Below are positions 10,500-21,561 of a stretch of 64,000 nucleotides of DNA, piece after piece; the stretch's first letter is position 1; each line of letters opens with the position of its first letter. The notes under the pieces are model-generated. The model searched no databases, was not told where the DNA came from, and saw nothing but the letters and a program-made list of their open reading frames with translations. This DNA is from Platanthera guangdongensis. Taxonomy: Eukaryota; Streptophyta; Magnoliopsida; Asparagales; Orchidaceae. The stretch is taken from assembly GCA_039583875.1 (NCBI GenBank), contig CM077163.1, positions 228,400,646 to 228,464,645 on the forward strand. Reading direction: 5' to 3'. Position numbers and translations under genes: made by a program.

Positions 10500-11386
10500 T
10501 CAGATTTTACATGACTAAGACACTGATAATAGTGACAGCGGATGGGGGGGGGGGGGCAACGGACAAGGGGGAAACGAGAAACACTAGATTGAGCTACAGA
10601 AGGTGTCTGATGAGCACAAACACTGAATGCCATCAAGTGGATCAACCGAGGAGGTCGGGGTTGCGAGATCGGTCGGAAAAGAAGAGCAGGGCTGCAGGAT
10701 CAACCAGAGAAGAAGATCGGGGCTGCAGTATCAGCCAAAGAAGAAGATCAGGGTTGCCAAATTAACTGGAGAAGAAGGTCGAGGAGTGTCGAAGTCGCGG
10801 ATCGTAACAACGGATCTGAAGACCGGCGACAGAAGAAGAACGTCGAATCGGCCGAGGAAGATTCTGAATCAACCGCGGAAGATGCGGGATCAGCGGAAGC
10901 TGGGATTGGAAAACACGGCTGGATCGAGGGCAACGACCCCCATTGGAATGAAGATTTGCCACGATCTAGGGAAAGGCATCCAGGAGAAATAGAGGGATAC
11001 GTCGGCCTGGAGATCGGTAGACCTGATGAAGCCTCGGCCTGGAGGATCATTGGTCTGGGGAAGCAGAGGATCGTCTCCCTGTTCTGGTGTACGAGATGAC
11101 GACAAAGAATCGAGCTTCCTGCTTGTGCGTCGATCGACTTCAGAAGTTGAATAGGGAACCTTTGATCGAGAATGAGTATCATGTCTTGAGATTGTCTTCC
11201 CGAGGAACAGCGCGAAAGAAGTCGGCGTCCCAGTTCTTGTGCACGAGAGACATGGCTGGATCAAAAAATGCGGGAGTGGGATCGTTGTTGTAGATGCTCG
11301 ATCGAGAAGAAGGTGATCCCAACGCACGGAAAGAGTGATGGCGAGCGGGAGCCAGAGGAGTGCGGAACCCTAGGGCTCTGATAGCA
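10500..11386 (-). mobile_element. RLC-2 leader/internal fragment (minus-strand copia)
   Basis: This GC-rich stretch lies directly inside the RLC-2 LTR and primer site. It has a short frame beginning MSLVHKNWDADFF near 11250 and repeated gatcGGGGCTGCAG-like segments (10680-10745), but no recognisable gag domain. Several minus-strand frames of 60-145 residues exist without family motifs. It is probably an untranslated leader plus a decayed gag start, cut off at about 10.5 kb by insertion of RLC-1. Confidence 0.5.
11375..11386 (-). other. RLC-2 primer-binding site
   Basis: The minus strand reads TGCTATCAGAGCCC, one mismatch from the usual initiator Met tRNA complement TGGTATCAGAGC. It abuts an LTR end in ...ACTATCA. 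Confidence 0.75.
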
Positions 11387-11670
11387 TGATAGTAAAAGAT
11401 AGGTTTTCTGTATATTCATACTTGAACAATGATAATACATATACATGTACAAGGGAGGGTGATCCTTGTTAGTGTATATTTGGACGAATAACGAGTTCAG
11501 AGGCATAACGGGTCAGTTCAGACACGTGTAGATCCGATACCCGTAGAAACTCCTTGGATTTTGTCTATTTCTACCCACCTAGTGACAACGGGTAGGGGAT
11601 TCCACTTTGATCACCACTCAGATGCTTTGAGCAAATTTAACATTCTCAAAGTTACGCCCCCCGTTGCTCA
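11387..11670 (-). repeat. RLC-2 LTR (284 bp)
   Basis: On the minus strand it starts TGAGCAACGGGGGGCG and ends ...CTTTTACTATCA next to the primer site, giving TG...CA ends. The ending with 'ttcaagtatgaata' followed by 'cagaaaacctatc' is a common copia LTR tail. No second copy of this LTR is in the window. The LTR edge at 11670 cuts into a minus-strand ORF. Confidence 0.75.
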
Positions 11671-12257
11671 CGTTCGTGCATCCGTAACCACTGTTTCGTG
11701 CGGTTCGCGAAGGAGACGAAGCCATATCCGGCGCCGTTGCTTGCTGAATCGCGTGAAAACCTCTTCCTCCGCCTCTGCCTTTGCTGTTTTTCGTGCAGAT
11801 TGAGAGGAGAATCCCGCTAACATTTCGGCCGCTAAAAATCGAGAGAAAATCGCGTCGATTGTCGCTGCTTGATCGGTCGGGAGGAAGAATCTAGCGTATA
11901 AGCCGTCGTGGTTGTCGATTAGAAGATTATAAGGTAAAATCGGTCCGTCGCTTAGGGAAGACACCGCTGCTGCTTTCGTTTCTTGCGAAACAGTCGCTCC
12001 ACATCCTCTAGGTTTTCCGGCGCTCGATTAAAAGGGGGAGAAGATCCTCCCGCCGTTGCTAGCCCGTCACCGCTCTCTCCTGCACTGGTTGAAGAGAGCT
12101 CCGGCTGCCTGGTGTGGAGATCGGGAAGTCCAGCCGCTCCAGTTTTTTCTGACTTTGTTTTCTCTCGCCCGGCGTTAGATTGAGAAGGAAAAAGAGTTGT
12201 GGGACCTCCTGTTAAATTTTCTTTTTCTTCTGGAGTTTCCTGTTGGAGTTCTGCCAT
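11671..12257 (-). pseudogene. Unidentified ORF interrupted by the RLC-2 LTR
   Basis: A frame opens at ATG 12257 (MAELQQETPEEKENLTGG) with a Glu/Thr/Ser-rich, Pro-containing start of about 100 residues, ending near 11952. Overlapping it, another frame (from about 11985) continues with PYNLLIDNHDGLYARFF and an Ala/Glu/Arg-rich helical stretch up to the LTR edge at 11670. A one-base shift near 11960 would join the two. I do not recognise the family; it could be a gag-like protein or a captured host exon. Codon third positions are GC-rich compared with neighbouring AT-rich DNA. Confidence 0.4.
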
Positions 12258-12527
12258 TCTGGATCAGAGAAGGATATCTGCTAGTTGTAGAGAAACAATG
12301 GTGGCCATTCCAATTTCCTGAAAAAATCAGAGATCTGCCTTTTTTGGAGGAGGAGGATTTACAGTGGCCGAACACCTCTGTCTAAGCCACAGTTTTCAGC
12401 AGAGAGTCAAGTCTCTATTCGGATCAAAAGTTCAAGTTTTTGTCACCTACAGCTTCAGTGGTTCCTTGGCATCTTGCAAGTGTGTTTGGCTCTTTGAAGT
12501 AAGATCAGAGGTAGTGAAGAACGATGA

Positions 12528-13520
12528 TGAAGGGGAACAGTTTCTCATCTCCGGTTCTAATGATCAAGTTGGAGCAGTTCACGACGACATAATTCAATGA
12601 CTGAAAGCTGAATACCCAGTTTGAAATGAAGTATCTGAACGCGTTCTACACAGTTCAGTCTGATCGTGCTGAAGTTTCTGGAACTGATGATGAAGCTCAG
12701 TGGGTCCACGATGAGGACTTCTGCCGCGACTACCTGCTTAACTGTCTGTCCTCCAGCCTGACGAAGACGTACATCAAGATGAAGACTACCAAGGAAATCT
12801 GGGAGGCACTGGAGGAGCACTTCAAGCAAGAGGAGGATTTGTCCAAGGCGCACCTGGTGGACAAATTACATTCCTTCATGTTCGACGAGGAGAAGGCGAT
12901 TCTCCCTCAGGTATCGGATTTTGAAGTTTTAGTAGATTCTTTACATAGTGAGAATATTTCCCTGTCAGGCTTTGTTGCTGACACGATCATTTATAAGCTG
13001 CCCTCTACGTGGTACAACTTTAAAACTAAAATGTACTGCAAGAAAATGCAGGTCGGTCTTAATGACCTCAAGCGATTTATTCGCATTAACGATGAAAATA
13101 GGACTCAACACGATTAAAACTGATAGCAAGCAGAAGGTTGTGGCTAACATGGTTCTCAGTTCTAAACGCGTGCCGAACCCTAAAAGGACCAGACCCTCCC
13201 ATGGTAGTTCCCAAGTTACAGACCCTAACAAACACACTAAAAAGTTCAAGGGCAAGTGTTTTAACTGCAACAAGTGGAGGCACAACGCATCTGATTGCAG
13301 ACTCCCTAAACGGGAAAGAACCAAAGCACCACAGGATGACAACCAAGTCAATATGGTTAGCCAAGCTGAGTCTTCCGACTTTGTTGCGATGGTCGGAAAT
13401 GCTAAGACCAGTATGGAGTGGTACTTTGATTCGGGGGCGACGTGTCACGTTTGCAACAATTCTGCTCTTATGACAGAGCTCACTACTGTGAAAGAGCCTG
13501 TGACGGTGGCTACATGCTAA
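12528..13520 (+). pseudogene. Copia gag-protease fragment (plus strand)
   Basis: A plus-strand gag starts near 12528 with early stops, then is open from 12626: DFCRDYLLNCLSSSLTKTY, TKEIWEALEEHFKQEE and a segment ending LPSTWYNFKTKM are typical of UBN2 gag. A stop and frame change near 13117 precede the CCHC knuckle CFNCNKWRHNASDC, where the usual Gly before His is Arg. The protease motif WYFDSGATCHVCNN follows, and the sequence ends abruptly at about 13520. No LTR, integrase or RT is attached, so this is an isolated fragment. Confidence 0.8.
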
Positions 13521-14537
13521 CACTACCACTCATAAAGTACATCATATCTAACAAACATAACAAATGTTTATACACAGTGCACGGGGGAGTCACATAAACA
13601 AAAGGAGATCATGTAAAGATCAAAAGTACTCTAACTGGGTTGTGCTATAATCGGAGTCTCACTTTTGCTTGTTCGGACACCCTCAGTGTTATATCTGTAC
13701 TATATTAAAAGGGGAAAACATTTTTTGATTGAACATTTACTTTCCAATTTTACTCATCATTATTACAAGAATTCCAAACTCATTATTTTATGTGTTTTTT
13801 AAAAATTTAAAATATGGGCTCCCATATAAGCAAAATATCTTACCTATAATAAAAAATGTACTCTCACTGCCGCTCGCAAACCCCCATGCATAGAAAAAAA
13901 CAAACGACAGGCGGAGTATAGCATTCGGGGATTTGCAAGCGGCGGGAGCACCGTCACGTCGGGGAAATGTCGTGGTCGAAGTACAATCACGCGGAGCAGT
14001 AGAGGCCTGTCTTGCGCACTGTCGTGATCGGGACACTGCCGCGATTGGACCTGCCTGTCACTCCTAATGTTATATGCGCAAAAAAAATTTATTTATGCAA
14101 ATACCCAATATTTATCAATAGGTAAAGAGATAAGTCAAAACATAAGTTTGATGTGCTATCATCGAACACTTTACATGTGGCTTTTGTCATCTATATTAAT
14201 TAATATTATATTAAATAAATATATAAAAGAAGAAATGCTAAAACCTGATTTCAGTCCCCAACTTGTAATAACATTATGAATTCGTCCTTAACTTTTAGCT
14301 TTTCCTCCTTACTGCAGGAGGTGATGTGGCAAAGTAGCAAACGTCCCCTTCCCGGGCACCGTTTATTTTGCCGCAGTCTGACGGAAGACCCGAAGGGTCG
14401 AACGTTGACCCGGTAAGTAGAAAAAGACCTACGACGAATGGACGAAAGAGGGGAAAACCTGCAGCTGACCATATTTATATACGTTGGGGGAAAATTGTTG
14501 ATTTGATTGACCAAAATCATGTGCAATTTATGAGAAA
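13521..14537. other. AT-rich stretch without a recognisable gene; possible small Helitron 13694-14067
   Basis: No coding frame here has family motifs. A candidate Helitron 5' end, TCTGTACTATATTAAAAGG, occurs at 13694 after an A. A CTAA followed by T is found at 14064-14068, after a GC-rich segment with repeated 'cactgtcgtga..cactgccgcga' words also seen near other Helitron-like ends. The hairpin before the 3' end is weak. 14240-14500 resembles a generic dispersed repeat but I cannot name it. Confidence 0.3.
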
Positions 14538-14609
14538 TCAAGAATATATTGTGATTCTTCGTGATAATTGATTTTGCAGCACAAAATTATTAAAAACAAA
14601 CAGACTTGC

Positions 14610-14870
14610 CTGAAAGAAACCCCAGGATTCACAGGCTGAGTGCAGCCTTGCTGCTTCATCTTCTGAGAATTCAGAATCCAATAGCCTGGCAAAATCTATC
14701 ACCGGTATGCTGTCGCCGGAGCCTTCATCGCCGTCGATGACTGTTTCTTCCTCTCTCTCTGGCCTGACGTATCTCCCAGGAACCTCTGCGCCAACGTGCT
14801 CTGCTAGAGCCTGCACGTTCTCCACTTTCAAAGATCCTCCAAATTTTGATAGTCCGATTTTTTCAGCCAT
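14610..14870 (-). CDS. SRG1-like 2-oxoglutarate-dependent dioxygenase, exon 1 only (copy A)
   Basis: Starting at ATG 14870, exactly 87 codons run to a CAG at 14610. They contain a FGGSLKVENVQALAEH segment, VPGRYVRPE, the IPVIDFARLL block and the SACESWGFFQ ending. This is the DIOX_N part that precedes the catalytic jelly-roll of plant SRG1-type oxygenases, which use Fe(II) and 2-oxoglutarate to oxidise small molecules in the cytosol. The exon ends at the position where this family has an intron; the donor reads GCAAGT instead of GTAAGT. The 5' leader is CT-rich. No exon 2 (LINHG...) is found downstream before 13.5 kb, so the gene is truncated here, although this exon has no stops. The decayed second copy is at 49.85-50.12 kb. 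Confidence 0.75.
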
Positions 14871-15053
14871 CTCTCTCTCTCTCTCTCTTCCTCTGTATCT
14901 CACAGTTTAACTCTGTCCGTAGAGAATACGTGCTTAGCTTGTTAAATAGCAGGTGAAACAGGAAATAATGCCTGCAACTTGCTGTTTGCTGTTTGGAAAA
15001 GAGTTGTGATTAAAATAATCAAGCTCGTGCATCAGCTGTGGCCAATAATTTTA

Positions 15054-16348
15054 GGGAATTGATATACGCAAACCTCCACCTGCTATCCGTAAATCGGGTT
15101 AAGTAGTTTTTTAGGATTTTATTTTTTTATATCTGCAAACAATGATGACGAAGGTTTGCATATACCTCCACCCAACAGCAGCCATTTTGGGGGTCAAGAT
15201 GATCCCAAATAGAAAAGTGATCAACACGAAAGTTGTAGATCTCGGCGAGACGAACAAATTTCATGTTGACCACTTTTTGATATGGAGCCATCTTGGACCT
15301 CGATTTGGGCCCCGAAATCGGGGGCGGCGGAACTGCTACAGTAAACCGTTCCGCCGCCCCCGATTTCGGGGCCCAAATCGAGGACCAAGACGGCTCCATA
15401 TTAAAAAGTGGTCAACATGAAAGTTGTTCGTCTCGCCGAGATCTACAACTTTCGTGTTGAACACTTTTCGATTTGGGACCATCTTGACCACCAAAATGAC
15501 TTGCCCGTACAGCCTGTATATATATATCCATACATATATGTTTATACTTATATATATAGATATAATAAATAATAAGTAGGGGCTTGCATGCTTGGAGGCG
15601 TCGAAGAAGGTGACTGAGAACCCATGTATGCAAATGTGGTGGTCGGGCTCCATGTTGACGAATCTGACTCGTATGCGAACTTTCGTCGCGACAGCACGAT
15701 ATTGCCTATAATTGGAGAGTGAATTACAACGAACGGTTGCAAGAACCACCGCCGGCAACGGGACCAAGTACATTACTGACATTGAATAATTGATAATGAA
15801 AAGTGGTATGTAAACATTTTTTATGCAATTTCATTTAAAGTTTTTTTTTTAAATGGTAATGTTACAACTATTAATATTAATTTTTCTCCATATGCAGACA
15901 AAAATACTGACAAAATACAGTGACAGATTAGGCCAAAAAACAATGCTAAATATTTTCAAGGCAACTTTAGAGGCTAGTCACGACTTCTTTTGACTTCTTT
16001 TCAAGGCAACTATTAATATTGATATCTTCTTCATTTTTGCAGGCTAAAAATCGGTGTGAAGCAATGTCATATTAAGCTATAACTTCTTTTGAATGTTAAC
16101 TATGTTCGTATGGACTTTAGAAAAACTAAAATTAATTACATTATGATGATATTTTGGAAATTTTATTAATATCTATGTATTTATGGTGTCATTATTGCGC
16201 CTAACAATTATGTTTGCGGATAACAAATTTATAAAACAGTGGTTTGCGGATAACAATTATGTTTGCGGATAGTTAATTTGAAAAACAGTGGTTTGCGAAT
16301 ATCAAATGTTTGCGGATAGCGAAAAATGGTTTGCGTATATCAATTCCC
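15054..16348. mobile_element. TIR DNA element 1 (1295 bp) with 8-bp duplication TAATTTTA
   Basis: The ends are GGGAATTGATATACGCAAACC and its exact reverse complement (21 bp), with looser similarity beyond. TAATTTTA flanks both ends (15046-15053 and 16349-16356). Near the right end there are subterminal repeats of 'tttgcggata(a/g)c'. The same terminal sequence family bounds the 56.4-kb element. There is no transposase, so it is non-autonomous. The 8-bp duplication suits hAT, while TIR length and subterminal repeats recall Mutator-like elements; I leave the superfamily open. Confidence 0.75.
15178..15503. repeat. Long foldback (inverted repeat) inside TIR element 1
   Basis: Two arms of about 150 bp pair around a loop of about 13 bases (TGCTACAGTAAAC, near 15334-15346). 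The inner stem, with GGGCCCCGAAATCGGGGGCGG against its complement, is nearly perfect. The outer stem contains the 'gttgtagatctcggcgagac' and 'gtctcgccgagatctacaac' pair. Transcription from either side would give a long hairpin RNA. Confidence 0.8.
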
Positions 16349-16357
16349 TAATTTTAT

Positions 16358-16866
16358 GGGCATTTATATAGCAGTCCAGCTTTAGCTATTGACAGCCCGG
16401 TAAAATAATAAAAAACACACATAATATTACCGCTAATAGCAGCCTAAAACGCAAAACACATGACTTTTGAAAAAAGGTCTACTATATGATATATTTAGAA
16501 AAAGTGTTCAACATGAAAGTTGTAGATCCCGGCAATATCTACAACGTTTATGTTGAACACTTTTTATAAAAATGTCATATATAAGAGCTACGTTTAAAAG
16601 GCGCGGAATCCAGGCGGAATTATGTGAGTTCCCCTCGGATTCCGAGTCTTTTTAAAATAGACATGCTATATGACATTTTTAGAAAAAATGTTTAACATAA
16701 AAGTCGAGATCTACAACTTTCATGTTGAACACTTTTCCTAAAAATATCTTTTAAAAGCTTAAATTTTGGGTTGTCAATATCCATCGGGCTGTCAATAACC
16801 ATTTTTTGGGCTGCTATTATCTTTGGGCTGCCAATAGTCATATAATGGCTGCCAATATAAACACCC
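16358..16866. mobile_element. Possible TIR element 2 (509 bp)
   Basis: The ends GGGCATTTATATAGCAGTCC and (reverse complement of the right end) GGGTGTTTATATTGGCAGCC agree at most positions. The flanks TAATTTTAT and TAATTATAT match at 8 of 9 bases. Inside, subterminal copies of GGGCTG(C/T)CAATA face CTATTGACAGCCC at the other end. Two palindromic copies of the 'ctacaactttcatgttgaacac' motif lie at 16500-16565 and 16680-16735. Element 1 would have inserted into the left duplication of this one. Confidence 0.45.
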
Positions 16867-18291
16867 TAATTATATTAATTTTTGTCCCCATTTTCGGGAT
16901 TGGGGGAGGGGTGTGCTGCACTTTATAGTGAAATGCACAATCCAATATTTGTGAGTGCATCACATCGCGATCTGAGATGTGCACGTATCTCCGAGCGAGA
17001 TGTGATGCACTCACAGCCATTGGATGGCTGCACTGCACCATAAAGTGTTCGATATATTGTGTATATGTCCGCGCTTGTCGAGTCCGACTCGGAACATGTT
17101 ATTGGGTTCGTGTCGCTCTAGAGGTAGACTCAACGTTGCAGGTACTATATATACTTATTCCAAACTTGATAAAAACATGTAAAATACTTTGAGCGGAGCC
17201 TCCCCAACATAAAGTGAAGCTTCTACACTCCCCCTCCCCACCGTTCCCCCATTTTTGGGGACTCGGGGGGAGCAAAGTGCATTCATGCACTTTACAGTAG
17301 AGTGCGGGCATCCAATGACTTGTGTGGATGCCCGCGCACATCTCAAAGCGACTACATCTCAGCCCGCTTTGAGATGTGTGCGCATTGGCGGACCTATTTA
17401 AGGTCGAGAGTGGGCGGCCGCCCCCCTCAGGAAATAAATCGCGACTAGGGTTTAGGGTTCTTCTTTCCCGACTCGCAAAGCGGCGCACCGCCGAATCTCC
17501 CTCCCGACTCGCAAAGCGCCGCACCGCCGGATTTCCCTCTCGACTCGTCGAGCGCAGCGCCTGATTTCCATCCCGACTCGCCGAGCGCACGCCGCCAGCT
17601 AATGTTGTAGATCTCCCGCCTGTGCGTGGATTTGAGTATATGTTTGGAGGTTACAGAGGCACTACAGTTGCTGGATGTCTGGATTGAAGAACTAATCTCA
17701 TTGTGAGTTCATCTTTGTGTCTATTTCCAGCAAACCGTTGTTTACTGATTTCCTCACGGTTTTCTACGAAGCTTCCTTACGGTTTTCTGAAGCTCTTCTA
17801 GCTGTTCATGGTTATTCTTATGTTAAAATTTCATTGTAAAAAGCAAAGTTTGTTAAAGGCCGTCATATTTTCTCCATTAATGTGGCAGACTTGTTTACTT
17901 GTTGATTAGATTTTATCTGATCGCGGCTGTTTCCATCTAATTGGGATGTTAAGTTCTTTTGTTATAATATCTGTTCAGTTTTCTTTTAGATCAATGTTAT
18001 TAGCACTTTAGCAGCCCTAAAAGGCTAAAATATTATTCATCTTACATCTTTTTAATACAAATGCAAGCAGAGAAAAGGGGCAGTGATGGTCGGATAGAAG
18101 ATAGGTGATATAAACTTGTTCAGTTGTTCTCACTGAGTCACTGAATTCCTTCACCGCATCATCCTTCACTCATCAGGTATGGACACAAGACACCCATTTA
18201 AAATTTTGTCTCTTAATCTCTTATACTCTTTTGCTTTTTAATAGTGTTTGTTTAAGTTTTGTTTACATGTTACACAATTTTTTATTTCAGA

Positions 18292-18530
18292 ATGGAAAAG
18301 TATTTTAAGAAGAAATTAAAATCGGATGAGGAACCTAATTCTGATGTCCCAGGTGCTTAAGTTATTCCAAACTATTGCGTTGATGTTTCTGAGGAGAAAG
18401 ATTGTGTAATTGTTAGTGAATCAAGTCAGTTCAAACATCTTAAAAGAAATCGTGAACATTTTAATTTGGATGAGTTAATTTCAGATCCTGGATTAAGACC
18501 AATGATTTCTCACAAATACAGCTTATAACT
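18292..18530 (+). pseudogene. hAT transposase N-terminal fragment
   Basis: After a splice-acceptor-like TTTATTTCAG comes an ATG opening MEKYFKKKLKSDEEP, with a stop at 18358-18360. Beyond it the same region reads HFNLDELISDPGLRPMISHKY. MEKYF...DPGLRP...I is the familiar start of TTF-type hAT transposases. The central catalytic part between here and the dimerisation domain is missing. Confidence 0.7.
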
Positions 18531-18584
18531 CTTCAAAGACAGCTTGAAACTTACATTTTAGATACATCATCCCGAGCTAAATTT

Positions 18585-18851
18585 TTGAATCTTACGGGAG
18601 TTAGCGATCTAGCAAAACAATTCGTTAGGTTCAAGTTGGATATGACATATCCTCAAGTATTCAAGTTGATTAAATTGACATTATTATTGTCAGTTGCAAC
18701 AGCTACGGTGGAAAGAGCATTATCCAAAATAAAGATTATCAAGTCACGTTTACGCAACCAAATGGGTGATAAATGGTTTAATGACAGCTTATTGACCTAC
18801 ATTGAGAGAGACAGATTCAAATTAGTTGAAAACGAGTCAATCATTCAATGA
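18585..18851 (+). pseudogene. hAT transposase C-terminal dimerisation domain
   Basis: This 88-residue frame includes LTLLLSVATATVERALSKIK and KSRLRNQMGDKWFNDSLLTY, the conserved hAT C-terminal dimerisation motif. It ends at a natural TGA. The piece directly follows the N-terminal fragment, so most of the RNase H-like catalytic domain has been deleted. The element can move only if a full-length transposase is supplied from elsewhere. Confidence 0.85.
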
Positions 18852-19254
18852 TTTCAAGCAATGAAAACACTTCGTGGGCAATTATGATTGATTGTAAGTG
18901 AATGTTAATTTTTATTATGCATTAATATATTATTTTTTGTGATACATATTTTAAACATTAAATTCCACCCCCCAAGATAAAATCCTGGCTCCGCCACTGT
19001 ATGTGCGGGCATCCAACGCAGACCGTTGAATGCCCGCACTTAACGGTAAAGTGCAGCGAGTGCACTTTACCTCCCCCAAATTCCATTTTTGAACGAGACA
19101 GTGATGCAAATACCTGACACTTGTTATGAAATCACAGTGATATCGTAGAGGGCGACAAAGTAATACAAATCACAAAAATAAGTAATAAAAAACGCATAAA
19201 TAAAAAACAAATATGGATGACACAAAGATTTACATGGTTCAAAGATGTTGAAGT

Positions 19255-19970
19255 ATGAGACCGGGCGAGGCAGAGTCTCCCACCTTGGATGCCACCGCCG
19301 CTCGCATCGACGCTGTTACTTTGCTACTCCAGTGTCCTCTGTTGTCCTCCCCTCCTTCACTGGACTCCTATGCTCACCAGGCTCAGCGGGGTGGCCCTAG
19401 TGGCCGCAACCAGTCCGGCAGGAGAGGTTCGTCCAGGTTCTTCTGCTCTCACTGTAGTCGTACCGGCCATTTTGTTGATCGTTGCCGGCAGAAACATCCT
19501 CATCTTCATCCCTCCAGTGATGCATCTTCCTCCACTTCTGCCTCCTCTCGGCCGTCTGCCTCTGTGGCCACGACTTCAGGTAGTGCCCACATCGTTACCC
19601 AAGGTAAATGGCTGATTGACTCTGGTGCTACAAATCACATGACCGACAATCCTCATTGCTTCTCTCTCCTCGAAACACATGATCGGTTGCCCCCGGTTTG
19701 TGTTGCGGATGGTTCACCTTCCCCGGTTCATGGGAAGGGCATGGTGCAAGTCACCCCGTCACTTTGCTTGGCAGACACCCTCTATGTCCCGAAGTTCCCT
19801 TGCAATTTATTGTCCGTTACTACTTTATGCAAGCAACTGACGATTGGTACTGGGACTGAGAGCGGCGACCTCTACTTCCTCGACAACGTTTCCGCTCTGT
19901 CTGCCTACTCCTCCTCTTCTACAGATCTGCTTCAATGGCATCTTCGCCTTGGACATCCTCCTCCTCGGAT
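19255..19970 (+). pseudogene. Element E gag end, protease and GAG-pre-integrase
   Basis: The frame opens in the C-terminal part of gag and carries a CCHC knuckle CSHCSRTGHFVDRC. A Ser-rich linker leads to the protease site KWLIDSGATNHMTDNP, then LYVPKFPCNLLSV and the GAG-pre-integrase [14 protein letters not shown]. At about 19970 the sequence changes to RT-proximal DNA and the frame runs on as nonsense to 20172. The deletion removed the whole integrase catalytic core. Confidence 0.85.
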
Positions 19971-20435
19971 TATACTCCTTCTCGCAGGTGTTTTGCCTTG
20001 GCTATCTCGGCTACTTCCACTCCCCGCACCTACCAGGAGGCTCTTGCTATTCCTCATTGGAAATCTGCCATGGATGAAGAGATCGCCACTCTTACTAAAA
20101 GGGGTACATGGACCCTTGTTCCTCCACCAGTGGGCACTGATGTGGTTGGCTGTCGCTGGGTATTTGTGGTGAAATTTCACCCCGACGGCACTGTGGATCG
20201 CTACAAGGACCGGCTGGTGGCCAAAGGCTTCACTCAGACTTATGAGGTTGATTACTTTGATACTTTCTCGCTGGTTGCTCACCTCAGCACCATCCGAGTT
20301 CTTCTCTCTGTGGCTGTCAACAAAGATTGGGCTATTTCTCAGCTTGATGTCAAGAATGCCTTTCTCTATGGGGATCTTCAGGAGGACGTCTACATGGAGC
20401 AACCTCATGGGTATGTTGCTCAGGGGGAGACATGA
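19960..20435 (+). pseudogene. Element E RT N-terminal half
   Basis: In a different frame from the protease piece the sequence resumes with [66 protein letters not shown] and the [20 protein letters not shown] block. These are the first RT motifs, including one catalytic Asp. The frame ends at a TGA after YVAQGET near 20435, before the LYGLKQ motif, which lies in another frame (about 20457-20490). Confidence 0.85.
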
Positions 20436-20589
20436 GTGTGCCGGTTATAGAAGGCCATTTATGGCCTAAAGCAGAGCCCTCGGGCGTGGTTTGACAAGTT
20501 CAGTGACATTGTGGCTACCATCGGATTTGCAAGGAGTTCGGCCGATCACTCCTTTTTTATTCGCGAAACCTCCTCAGGACTGGTGGTTT

Positions 20590-21227
20590 TGGCGGTGTAT
20601 GTGGATGATATTCTTCTTACTGACGATGACTAGGCTGGGGTGGACTTGACAAAGAAACACCTCCGTCAACACTTGGTCACGAAGGATATGGACTCCCCAA
20701 AATACTTTTTGGGGATAGAAATCTCTCGGAAGCTTGACTCGTTGGTTCTCTCCCAACGAAAGTATGCTCTTGATCTTCTACGAGAGACGAGATTGACTAG
20801 TGCCAAACCGGCCCGGTATCCCATGGCTATTGGAGAAGACAAAACATGGACAGATGACTTGCCTCTTCTATCTGATGTCACGAGGTACAGACGTCTGGTC
20901 GTCAAACTTATTTATCTCACGGTGACCAGACCTGATATCTCCTATGATGTAGGTAATGTTAGTCAGTTCATGCAAGCTCCCAAGGAATGTCATCTTCAGT
21001 CTGCCTTGAAGATATTAGAGTATGTCAAAGCAACATCAGGAAAAGGGCTAATCTTTCAGAGGAATGATCATCTGAGGGTTGGAGCCTACTCAGATTCAAG
21101 CTATGTGGATGATAAAGGCGATCGTAAATCTACATCAGGTTTTTGCACATTTGTTGGAGGAAATCTTGTGACCTGGAAGAGCAAGAAACAGTCTGTTGTC
21201 TCTAGGTCCAGTGCAGAAGCCGAATAA
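20590..21227 (+). pseudogene. Element E RT C-terminal half and RNase H start
   Basis: The YVDD box (VLAVYVDDILLT) is encoded at about 20590-20625, followed by a TAG at 20632-20634. The frame then reopens with the FLGIEISRKLDSLVLSQRKY, YRRLVVKLIYLTVTRPDI and SSYVDDKGDRKSTSGFC segments and the RNase H SAEAE end. A TAA replaces the usual Tyr codon right after AEAE (21225-21227). The remainder lies in the next piece. Confidence 0.85.
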
Positions 21228-21233
21228 CGGAGT

Positions 21234-21554
21234 ATGGCGTCAACCACTTGTGAGTTGAAATGGTTACGCGCTCTCTTGCTTGACCTAGGAGAGGTCTACG
21301 ACTATCCTCTTCCTATGTTCTGTGACAACAATGCCGCTATACACATATCCAGAAATCCAGTCTTCCATGAGAGAACAAAACATATAGAAGTCGACTGCCA
21401 TTTCATTCGGGAAGAGGTCTTGAAGAAACAGATTTGCACTACGTTTGTTACCTCCGACAAAGAATTGACAGATATTTTCACAAAACTGGTTTCTACTTCC
21501 TTCTTCCACATTTGTGACAAGTTGGACATGATTGATATATATGCTCCAGCTTGA
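21234..21554 (+). pseudogene. Element E RNase H C-terminal end
   Basis: The frame contains STTCELKWLRALLLDLG, FCDNNAAIHISRNPVFHERT and KHIEVDCHFIREEVL, the conserved copia RNase H end. It terminates seven bases before the polypurine tract. It is separated from the preceding piece by one stop codon only. Confidence 0.85.
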
Positions 21555-21561
21555 GGGGGAG
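21551..21561 (+). other. Element E polypurine tract
   Basis: TTGAGGGGGAG lies immediately before the 3' LTR start TGTTGAAG, the expected site for plus-strand priming. Confidence 0.85.

Larger units (their letters stand above)
17383..18999 (+). mobile_element. Internally deleted hAT element (1617 bp), duplication TGTGTGCG/TATGTGCG
   Basis: The right end, read inward, is CAGTGGCGGAGCCAGGATTT, a common plant hAT terminus. The left end CATTGGCGGACC matches it with changes. The 8-bp flanks (17375-17382 and 19000-19007) agree at 7 of 8, and the uninterrupted tandem copies at 23.7 and 25.7 kb show the empty site. The left part has three to four copies of a segment with CCCGACTCGCAAAGCG (17465-17590). 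Only the N- and C-terminal pieces of the transposase remain. Confidence 0.85.
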
